Assembly (NCBI GenBank): GCA_009829735.1
Contig: CM020619.1
Location: 33,830,283 to 33,894,282 of the forward strand
DNA: 64,000 nucleotides
Direction of reading: 5' to 3'
DNA from: Pyropia yezoensis
Taxonomy: Eukaryota > Rhodophyta > Bangiophyceae > Bangiales > Bangiaceae
Shown: one piece after another, positions 51,787-61,316 of the stretch
Layout of the letters: the number at the start of each line of letters is the position of its first letter
Position numbering within the stretch: the stretch's first letter is position 1
The notes under the pieces: generated by a model
The model's input: the letters and a program-made list of their open reading frames with translations, nothing else
Told to the model about the DNA's origin: nothing
Databases searched by the model: none
Program-made: the position numbers and the translations under genes

Positions 51787-53870
51787 AGGCCAATGGGGGG
51801 CGGGAGGCCACCGATGCACCGGGAATTAAGAGAAAAGGAGGGGGAAGAGGGGAGGGGGAAGGGGGGTGGGGGAGGAAGGGAAGGCTAAAGGGTTAGTCGG
51901 TTGGGAAGAGGACGACGGCGTCCGCGCTTGGACCGGCACGAGAACGCTGTTGGTGACCCTCGGCGTGACGCCCACAGCCGCACAGCGGCCGTGTGGGTCT
52001 GCTCAAAAAGGGGCAGCGCCGGACCGGTGGCGGCGAAACCAGGCCGCCCCAACCCCCCACCGCTCGCCCGGCCGTGACCCCCTTCCCCCCCCTCGGGGAC
52101 CCCCGACCCAATCCGTGTGCCGCGGAGCCTGCCGCTGCCTGCGTGTCCAGCCGACACTCCGCGTGGACACGGCGTCGAGCCGCCAGGCAGCTCCCCCCCA
52201 CCCGACCCTTGGGGGGGGGGCCTATCCATGCGAGCGCGTCCACCCATGACGAGTTTCTTCTCCGCCTGCACGGCACTCCAGGTGAGCCAGAGGGCCCTCT
52301 CCCCCCCCCCCTCAACAGCTACTCAGCCGGTGGCCCGCTGTCGACGGTCGCCCCCGCGGCGGCACTGCCGCGTCGACAGCAGAAAAAAACGATGAAAAAA
52401 AACAAGAACAGCCGAGACACCCACCCAGCCCAATTGCGTTGCGACGGCCGCCGCCGCCGCCGCCTCCGCCGCCTCCAGGCGCTCCCAGCAAAAGACAAAA
52501 CACCGACGCAGGGGGCGCGGCCACCGGGGGGGACGGGCGACGCGCCGAGCTCGCTGGCAGGCGGACACCACCAGCCTGCTGCTGCGATGGCCCCGCGCGC
52601 GGTCGCCCCGTCGAGGCAGCACGCCCAGGCCAGACGCCAGCAGGTGCGCGCCGGCGGGCCTGCCAGCTGAGATTGCAATGGCCCCCCCCCGATCCGTGGC
52701 GGACGGGGTGGGGTGGAGGTGGCGGGAGCCCCGTCCAATCACCGCCGCCAGTGGGCCAACAGATCGGCCTGGCGCACCGTGGGGCGGCGGCGGGGGGCCG
52801 CCCGCGCGCGCGTCGGCCCAGCGGGGGCTCTGCCGTTGCAGTCCTTTGCAGGCGAGCACCCCCTGGCGGCGTGCCCCCGCGGGGGGGCCGGCCCTCCCCC
52901 TGGCGGCCGCGGTCAAATTCTAGCGCCCCGCCGGTCGAGCACACCCCAGCGGCCGCGTCTCGGCACCGCGTGCAGCCCCCCCGCCCCTTCCCTCCGCTAC
53001 TGCCTTGTGTGACGCAGGCTGCGCCTGCAGGTGACCCGTGACGCAGCAGTGCGCGCCACAGGGTGCCAACCCCGCCCCCAAGGCGGCGCGACCTTGTCCA
53101 ACAGGCCCCAGACGGATTTTGTTTGTTGGCATCGGCGGCGCTGCCCCCCCTCCCAAATGACGCCCTGCTGCGCCTCACCGTTGTCCTGGCCAACCAGCTG
53201 GCCTTGATTGACACTCTCCCATCGCTAAAATCTGCCGGATGGCCGGGAGGGGGGGACTCAGGGGCTGGTACGCCTGCAGCGACGGCTAGCTGGAGACAAA
53301 ACCGAAGAGGTCTGGTCTCCTCTCTGCCGTGGACGAGCCTCTGTCCCGCTCCCCGCCACAACCTGTTCGGACCCAAGTGCATCACCCTCTGATAAAAAAA
53401 AGGAACCAGCAAGCCGCCAACTACGCCAGCGGCCTGTTGAGGGTGAGGGTCCACAGGCGCACGAAACTGCTGGCCGGCGGCGGGGTGGCCCCGACTGCGC
53501 GCAACTGGACTGTACGACCTCCGTGGAGGGTGAAGGACAGCCAAGAGCACCCTTGAGGGGCCCACTCCTAATCTCCCGCCTGATGGCTGACGGTGGCTGG
53601 CAGGCGAGGTGCATCACCACACGCGCGCGGATCGAGCGAGTCGCGCCGGCCCACCCCCCTGCACGCAAGCCGCCGGTCGTCACGGTTCCTGGCCAACCAC
53701 CTGGCGTCCGTCAGACATCTCCGTCGGCCACTTCCTTTGGAAGCACCGACGGTTGGGGTGGGTGGGCTGGGCACGACCACCGGCTGGCCAACACGTGCAA
53801 CGCATGCAGGGAGCCACGTCGGTCGGACAGCACTGGCCGTAGCTGAAGGGGTACAGTAGGGGCCCGTCGA

Positions 53871-53930
53871 ATTCCGACGGGGACGCCTGCGCCCCTGCGG
53901 ATTCCGACGGGGACGCCTGCGCCCCTGCGG
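53871..53930. repeat. 30-bp perfect tandem duplication
   Basis: Two exact adjacent copies of a 30-bp unit beginning ATTCCGACGGGGACG, at 53871 and 53901. Confidence 0.95.
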
Positions 53931-55980
53931 CGGGGCTGCACCACCTCGGTAAGGCACCCCAACAGGCGGCTTCGTGCAGCCCACGTGACCTCACTGCAGC
54001 GCCAGGGCAGACACGGCAGCAGCCGCACGTCTCGGGTCACTCGGGATATTTTATGTACCACGGTCCGTGTGTATGGGCTCGCGCGTCGGCCCGACGCTGA
54101 GTCGGAGGGCGACGGCCGGCGCGGCCAGCGGTGCAAGACGCGAGTGACAACGTGTGCCCGCCGAGCGCACGCTTTCTCGCTCCTTGTTTTCTGCTGGAGG
54201 AGGGGCGCCGGCCTGTGGCGAGGCGAGCCCACCCTCCCTCATAACAACAGGTACAAGCGTGTCTGCCGTCGACAGGTCCTCTTCTTTCCGTGTGTGCTTC
54301 GGGCGTGCAGACGGCGTAGTACCCAGTTTCTTCTTCTCCCTTTCTACCTATCAAAGGCCACGCAACACGTGGCCAACAATGCTTGAGCAGGGACCTCACT
54401 GTCGCGCGCCAGACGCCCGCCCGATCATCCGGCTCGTGCCACCTGTGTGGAGAGAGGACCAGGAGGACTTGGGGCGCCAGGCGGTTGTCCCGCACCTCGC
54501 TACGGCGAGCCTTTTGGGGGGTGCGAATGCCGTGTCTCTTCGGGAGAGCCCAGCCCGCCAAGCTGCAAGCCCTCCACAAAAAAAGACGAGCAGAACCAGG
54601 CGAAGAGGAACAGACGGGCGGTACACACAAGCCTGCCCAGCCGCCTGCCTGTTTTGAACTATGGTGGAGCTCTTCCCGTCTGGTACGCAGCACATACAAA
54701 TTGAGTTTTTTGATGGTCGCTTGTCTCCGTTCAAAATCGATTTCCCTGTACTTCCTCCTGTCGCTTCCGGGTGAGTAGGTGTGAGCAGCATGGGGTGGTT
54801 GTAGACGCACGTGGGAAAAACGACCTGGTCATTGTGAAGTCAGTGGCCTACACGCATCCTCTCCATGGATGTAGTCAGCACCCAGCTGCTGCAGGTCAGT
54901 AGATGATCCTCCGTGAGACGCCTCCCCCTCCCCCACCGCTCGCTGAAGAACCTCCGTACTGCGTCCTGCAGAGGACAGCGCCTCTGCCGGACGACTATCC
55001 GCGAGCAGCGGTTGTGGCGCCCGGCGCGGCTTGAGCGTGTCTTTCAGGTCAATGGCGGGCGGCGGTTGGCGTGCTTCTGTTGCGCCCCCCTCATTATGGT
55101 CCTTCCCCGCGGCCTCCCACCTCGCACCATGCTTTCACGTCGCCAGACATGGAAAGAGGACGTACAAGGGAGGCAGCGCTTTCAGGAAATACCTGTCTCT
55201 GGCGAGGGACCGACCTTACAGACTTCCACTGCATCCCCCGGCGAAGGTGCGGGGTGCAGACCCCCTCGAGTGGGCGTAGGGTAACTTCATGCGGGCCCTG
55301 TCGTGCGGGAAACAAGCCATCCAAACGAGAGCACCCAGCGAGAACGGCATGGATGGTGCCCAGACGTGTACCACTCTGAGCGACTGCATACTGCTGGCTG
55401 AAGGTCCAGTAGCTCCTAAAAAGTCCTGAGGTCTCAGACCACCATCCCCTCCTGTCCACTCGCGCATACAAGGTGCGCGACAAACTCAAACACCGTCCAT
55501 CCCACCATCTCCTCGAGCGTCCAGTCTACTTGCTCACCTGCCAGTCGTCTCAATTGACCTCGCGTGTTCCCCGTTGCGCCGACTACCCGCCCGTCAATCT
55601 CTGAGCAATGCTACTCCCAGCCGTATGCTGGCTGAACAGTCTTGTACCATCACCGACGCTGAGGAATGTGACCGTCGACGCGCTGCGGGCTCACGGTCAC
55701 GACGGGCAAGCTCTCCGGAGAGCCTTGGCCAGCCAACGTTCAAGGAAAACACAACAATAGTAGAAAGGGGGGAGTGGTGGTGGGTGAGCATCGTGCAGCA
55801 ACGCAGCACAGGATGAATGGAGGGGACAGGGAGAACATTGTGCGAATTGATAGCCGGCGTGGGGTACAAGGGTGGCAGCACAACAGCACATACAGAGCGC
55901 ATCAGGTGACACAACGTAAAGAACTCAATGCTAAAGCACCTGCACAGACAGCAACAAACGACCCCTATCCTTACCTGTAG

Positions 55981-56100
55981 CCCACCACGAAAGATTGCAG
56001 CGGTACCGCGCGCAGCCAAGCAGAGTGTCCTCACCTCAGGCCCCCTACGAAATATTGCAGCGGTACCGCGCGCAACCGGGGAGAGTGTCAATCGACAATA
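55981..56100. repeat. 60-bp imperfect tandem duplication
   Basis: Units at 55981-56040 and 56041-56100 share the block ATTGCAGCGGTACCGCGCGCA (broken by one difference further on) and GAGTGTC. It lies 36 bases beyond the stop of the next minus-strand gene, so it would be in its 3' UTR or terminator region. Confidence 0.88.
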
Positions 56101-56135
56101 GATGCCGACGGGCTTCCCAACGCAAGTTGTCTTGC

Positions 56136-57218
56136 CTACCCGAGTACACCCACCACAAACACCAGCAGGGCCTCGACGACGCTCACGGGCAGGAGCAGCA
56201 GGTTCAGCGGAAACGGCAGGCGAAAGCCATTCGTCATCTGCCACCCCGCGCCGAGGACGACGAGCGCCCCCCAGACGCCACACGCCAAGAGGCTCCCCCG
56301 CTCCATCCACCCCCGCTCCATGTACCCGTGGCGGACGGCGTACGCCGACAGCCCACCCACCAGCAGGTGCCCCCCCCGGGCGGCAGCGTAGCCGGCGCCC
56401 ACTGCCCGGGCGAGCCACCACGCCGCCCACACGCCCACGCTCCGGCACGCCAGCCGGGTGGCCACCGGCGCCCACCGGCGGTAGTCGGGCGGCAGCGCCC
56501 GGCCAGCGGCGGCGGTCAAAAACGGCCCCACGAGGTCCTCCACCATGTCAGCGAGGCAGCCACCCAGCGTCAGTGCCTTGGCAAACCGCAGCCGCAGCGT
56601 CGCAACGACAGCCAGCCCGGCGGTGGCGAGCCCCTCGGCGGCGGCCGCCACCTCCACTGGGTCCACCGACCGGGCCACAACGGCAACAACACGCGCGCTG
56701 CGCGCGGCGGGCGTCAGGTCGTCCACGTCGGCAACGCCGTCCCGGTCCGCATCGACCGCCGCGTCCCGGCGGACGGCGGCGGCGGCGGCGGCGGCGGCGG
56801 TCCACAGCGCCCTCCCCGACGCGGCAATCTGTGGCCACCCAAACCGGGCCGCCGCCTCCACCGCCGCCACCAGCGTCACGTAGGTGCCGCCAAAAAAGAT
56901 GAGCGCCAGCCCCCCCGCGGCGGGCAGCAGCTCCTCTGGGTGGTAGGGCGCGGCGGCCGCCCACGCGGTGCGGCCGACCGCCACGGCGGTGGTGACGGCG
57001 GGGGTGACAGCGGCAACGACGGCGCCAAACGCAAGCAGCGCCGGGCCGAGCTGCTCGGGCAGCACCGTCGACAGGTCCACCCCGCGGCCGGCGGTGGTGG
57101 CCTTGGGCGGCGGGGGGGGGGGCGCCCCGCCGCGGCGGAGGGCGTCGCCCCAGCCCCGAGACGCTTGTTGCATCGTCGCCAGCGCGCGGCGGCGCATGGC
57201 ATCGCGGGAGAGGGCCAT
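56136..57218 (-). CDS. Six-helix membrane protein with EF-hand-like acidic loop
   Basis: A single-exon gene of 360 residues starts at ATG 57218 in an ideal context (CCACCATGGCC) and ends at TAG 56136. The frame is open upstream but only into Pro/Arg-rich sequence. After a Pro-rich tail, hydrophobic helices lie at about residues 55-85, 98-120, 192-212, 258-285, 308-328 and 335-358. The cytosolic or lumenal loop between helices 2 and 3 contains DADRDGVADVDDL (residues 156-168), a D-x-D-x-D-G calcium-binding-type loop. FFGGTYVTLVAAVEA and LPFPLNLLLLP look like conserved family blocks; I believe similar proteins of unknown function occur in other protists and algae, but this is from memory of the pattern. 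A calcium-responsive membrane protein is an inference. Confidence 0.82.
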   Translation of the reverse strand: MALSRDAMRRRALATMQQASRGWGDALRRGGAPPPPPPKATTAGRGVDLSTVLPEQLGPALLAFGAVVAAVTPAVTTAVAVGRTAWAAAAPYHPEELLPAAGGLALIFFGGTYVTLVAAVEAAARFGWPQIAASGRALWTAAAAAAAAVRRDAAVDADRDGVADVDDLTPAARSARVVAVVARSVDPVEVAAAAEGLATAGLAVVATLRLRFAKALTLGGCLADMVEDLVGPFLTAAAGRALPPDYRRWAPVATRLACRSVGVWAAWWLARAVGAGYAAARGGHLLVGGLSAYAVRHGYMERGWMERGSLLACGVWGALVVLGAGWQMTNGFRLPFPLNLLLLPVSVVEALLVFVVGVLG

Positions 57219-58658
57219 GGTGGTGGAGGCCAGCGGGGGGGGGGAGCCGTTGGGCGCCCGCCAAAGGCGCCCGGGCGGAAGCGGGACACGGTGGGGGCGG
57301 CGGTCGTCGACCCGTCGCGGACCAGGGCGGCCGCGCTGGCAAAGGGTGAAGCGCAGCGTGAAGCGCGGGGGAGGGGAGCGGGGAGCGGGGGCGCTGCTCA
57401 CAGCAATACAAAAACTGACACAGGCGCCCGTGCCAAAGCACAGGAAACTCGATGAAAATGAAAACTATTCGTGGGATCACGCCGGACGGTACAGCACCGT
57501 GTACAGTATTATGTACGTACAGACAGCGGGTGGGCCCATGCGGCGGGCGGGCGGGTGAGAGGGGCGCAGACGCCCCCGAGTGCCCAGCGTCGGCGGGCCG
57601 GGATCTCGGGGCGACGCGCGGCAGGGTGAGTCTACGGGCAAGGGGTGGGGGACGCATCCCTCCCCCGAGCCCACGGATCGTCGCGCAACGGGCGGGACGG
57701 CTGGCCAAGCGCCGGCGGGTCAGGGGACACTGGCGCGCGACCGGTCGCGCGCGGCGGCGGGCGACTGGTAGGTAGTCTGTCCTTGGGCCGGGGGGGCTCT
57801 GGACGGACGGCCGCTGCCTCGACAGACCGAGCGAGGCCTCGGTGCCCCCGAAGGCACAGACAGACCCCACCCCCCGCGCTCACCTCACCGTCGGGACGGG
57901 CAGGGGAGGTCCAGACCGCGCGTGCGCTTTTGCGCGGAAGGACAAGAAAGAAAAGGGCAATGCGAATGGGCGACAAAAGAGTTACAACACAGGGAGCGGG
58001 GGGAGGAGGAGAGGAAGGTGCGCCGCTACCCCATCATGCAGCCGCCACCCTTCCCCCAGAGCAACAATCCCCCCCTTCCACCGCCCCCCCCCCCCCCCAC
58101 AACGTACAATCACACCGCCCAGTGGAAGCGACGAGAAACACCAAACGGCAATGGCGTGTACCAGCCCCCTCCCACCTCCTACTTGCCTCTCCCCACACCA
58201 CCCTCCCCTCACCCCCTCTTCCTCCGCCCACCCCCCAAACAAAACAGCTGGCCTCAGTACGAGACGCGGGCGGCGAGCGGGTGGGGTGTGGGAGGAAAGA
58301 AGGTGGGGCAGGAGCGGGTTGTACCCCCAACTCGACCCCCCTCCCACACGATAAACGGCTCCATTGCGCCCCACGAACGCGCAAGCAGCCACGCCAACGT
58401 CTCCACTGACACATACACACACACAAGAAAGAGAATACAACAGGGGATAAGGAGGGTGGGGGGGGAGAGGGAGGGTGGGGGGGCGTAGGCAAAACAGAAA
58501 CAGGCGCCAGAGAGAGCAGGAGGAAGGAGGAAAAGGGGGGGGGGCGGAGGCGGGGGGGTGGGGGGGGGGGGGGAGGGGGGGGGAGGCGTTGTCCCGGGGG
58601 GGCTCGCGGCCGGGCGCCGCGGCGTGCCGGGCGGGGCGTGGCCACCCACACACCCCCG
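57219..58658. other. Intergenic region, no supported gene
   Basis: Between two minus-strand genes. It contains a CA-rich and G-rich tract (58400-58600, with G runs at 58556-58580), pyrimidine-rich stretches at 58060-58240 and only low-complexity frames. The promoter of the 360-residue membrane protein must lie near 57230-57500. Confidence 0.6.
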
Positions 58659-60356
58659 CTACGGGATTTCGACGTACCCCCGCGCGCCATTGCCCGCCGC
58701 CATCAGCCGCAGGGCGGCCTCGGCGGCGAGCGCCGCCACCACCAGCAGGCCCGTCACGGCCACGGCGTTGTGGTCAAAGGCCCGGGGGAAGGGGCACGTG
58801 GTGGGGTACACACCGGCCATGAGACGGCAGCGGCTGTGGAGGAGGGAAAGGGGCGGGAAGGGCGCGGAGGGGGTGGAAGGGAGAGGGGGGAGGGAAGGAA
58901 AAAACGCCCACACAAAAAAATCGAGCGGTGAGCCAATGTGGACACAAGACGCCGACAACTATGGTCAGTGTCATGGAACACACACACGGGCGCGCGGGCA
59001 CTGCGCAGCGATGGCGATACGGCCACACGGGGAAGGTAATGAGACAGCGCCGCTGCCTTGCGGGGTGCCGCCACAGATGGTCGCCCACGGCCACCAGACA
59101 CAACCACCCGGCAGTGCGGCCAACGGGCGTGCACCATCCCCATACGGCCGAGGTGAAAGCCTGAGCCGTCCCCCCTCGCCTCCCAAAAGAAACAACACCA
59201 CATAGGAAAAACCACTCAACGTACGGTTCCACCCACGTCCACAGCGCGGCGACCCCCCCGCCAGCCAACACAGCGACGGCAAGCACCGCGGCGCCGCCGC
59301 GGCCACCCAAATCCCGTGTCGCCCGCCCCGCGGCGGCGAGCAGCAGGGCCCCCCCTCCCCCCAACAGCCCCCCCATCAGCCACCCCCCCCCCACGGGCAG
59401 CAGCTCCACCACGCCCGCGCCAATCCCCGCACCCGTCACGGCCGCCACGCCCGCAGCAACGGCGGCAATCCCCGCAACAAACGCGGCGGTCTTTTCAGTC
59501 CCCCGGTGGGCCTCGGGAAACACCACCGCCGCGGCCGCGGGGAGGGTGCCCAGGGTGGCGCCCGCCAGGCACGCACACGCGGCGGTGGCGGCGGCGTGCG
59601 CAATGGCAGAGGAGGAGCCAAAGAGAGTGGTGACGGCGGTGAGGCCGGCCGTCGCGGCGGTCAGGCCAAAGAGGAGGGTGAAGGAGCGGGAGAGGGGCAC
59701 GTGCGTGCCGGGCTCGGTGGACGCCGTTTGGACAATCTGGATGCGGCACCGAGAGGGGGGCGGAAACAAGGGGGAGGGGGGGGGGCAATGACCGTAGCAG
59801 ACGTGACGGGAGAACCGTCGAACAAGGAATGGCAGAGGGCAGGCACCGCAAAAAAAAGCCGGAACAGCCGCCACGAGCGACAGACAGGACATCACCATGA
59901 GACTGAAAGGTGGTTAGAGAGCCGCCATGAAGACCACACTCACACACACAAAAAAAAAAAAAGCGCCACCAAGAGCAGACACAGCGCACCATCCACTGTG
60001 GGGGGCGCGCCCCCACACACACCGCCACCCTGCCCCTCCCCCACCACGCGCAAGCCCACACCAAGAGCCGCCACGGGACGCCAACCCCAAAACCGCCGCA
60101 GCACCCAGTGGCGCATTCACCCCCGCAGGCACACCGCCGCCACCGCCCCCCACCCACGGCCGAAACGTACCACTGCCGCAAACAGCGCACACTCGAGCGC
60201 GAGCGCGACGAGCGCGAGCGTCACCCCCAGCGATCCGTCAATCGCAATGGCCGACGGCCATTCCCCGCCGCCGCCGCCGCCGCCATTGACAGCGACCGCC
60301 GCCGCCACCGCCGGGGCAACAGCGGCCGCCTCCCGAACCGCGCCGGCCAGGCCCAT
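58659..60356 (-). CDS. Seven-helix hydrophobic membrane protein (three exons)
   Basis: Exons 60356-60171, 59736-59225 and 58833-58659 join in frame (phases 0 and 2) to give 290 residues ending at TAG. The introns of 434 and 391 bases have GTACGT donors and ATCCAG and CCACAG acceptors. The protein is Ala/Gly/Val-rich, with about seven transmembrane helices: one at the end of exon 1, five in exon 2 and one at the C-terminus in exon 3. The N-terminus is a short Gly-rich extension and the tail ends GNGARGYVEIP. No transporter or receptor signature is recognised. The ATG context (GACGATGG) is good. The gene shares a 960-bp upstream region with the kinase gene on the other strand. Confidence 0.78.
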
Positions 60357-61316
60357 CGTCGGAAGGGAGCGGCGGCAACGGCGGCAGCGGTAAAGACGGC
60401 GGCGGCAGGGGCGGCGGGCGGCGGGGACCCCCGACGTTGTCGGCGGTGGCGCGCCCACCCCTTTCTCCACCGGCGCGGGCGTACAAGAAAAAAAGAGAAG
60501 TCGCCGCCGACTGGGCGCGCGCGCGCGAGCGCGGTTGGAAAGAGGGGGCGGTGACCTGGACGAGGAGGGGGGGGGGGGGGGGGGTGAATGGTGAGGGGGG
60601 GGTGGGCGGACAATGGCAGCCGCGGCGGCGCACGGTGGGGGCAACGGCGGGGCGCGGCGCGGGCGCGGGCCCACGCGGCGGAGGGCGGAAAAAAGGAGAC
60701 GACGGGGGCGCTGACAAGCCGCGGGGCCGCGATCCGCAGGACGGGTGTGCCCAGATGAGCACGTGGGAGGGGGGGGGGGGGGGGGTGGACGGGTACGGCG
60801 GGGGTGGACGGGTGGGGGGGGTGCGTGGCGAGGAGAGGCGGGGCTCTCCCACGCACGGAGGCCGGGCCAGGAAGCGGGGAGGCGCCGCTCCCACCTCCTG
60901 GAGAGCCCCCCGGCTTGTGGGGCCCCGCCGACCGTTTTCGCTGTATGCCCGCCGCTCAATTGACGCACGCCGCCGTGAATTGCTCTCCCTTCGGACAAGT
61001 GGGAATGGGGTGGCAACGTCGCCCCCAATGGCCGACGCATGGGCCTGTGTAAGTACAAACAGCCACCCCCTTCACCTGGACACGCGCCCGCCAGGCAACC
61101 CCCCCCCCCCTGCGCCCGACCGCTGTTGCTTGGGTGAGTGGGGGGCGCGGGCCGGCAGGCAGGGCCGCGGCCACCGTGGCCGCGGGCGGGCGGGCGGGCG
61201 GGCGGGCGGGCGGGTAGGTGGGTGGTCGGGGGAGCGGGCGGGCTGGTGGGCGGGCAGGGCGGCGGGGCGGTGGCCCCCGCCACGAGCGCCGCGCGGGCGT
61301 GCGGCGGGCGGGGAGG
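60357..61316. other. Shared upstream region of the divergent membrane-protein and kinase genes
   Basis: No gene. It contains long G runs (60568-60582, 60770-60785), a (GGGC)n tract at about 61185-61215 and a CCAAT element (CCCCCAATGG, about 61025). It probably holds both promoters; no TATA box is evident. Confidence 0.6.

Larger units (their letters stand above)
51687..55980. other. No supported gene
   Basis: Open frames such as 52312-53565 (-) and 54037-54810 (-) are Arg/Pro/Gly-rich and unrecognised. A plus-strand stretch at 53160-53230 (LLRLTVVLANQLALIDTL) is helix-like but isolated. Several copies of a CTGGCCAACCA-type 11-mer occur at 53190-53790. A 30-bp tandem duplication and a 13-bp hairpin are listed separately. 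Confidence 0.5.

Noticed and set aside
52312..53565. 417-codon minus-strand open frame
   Set aside because: No recognisable domain, Arg/Gly/Pro-rich, and the frame overlaps comparable frames in other phases.
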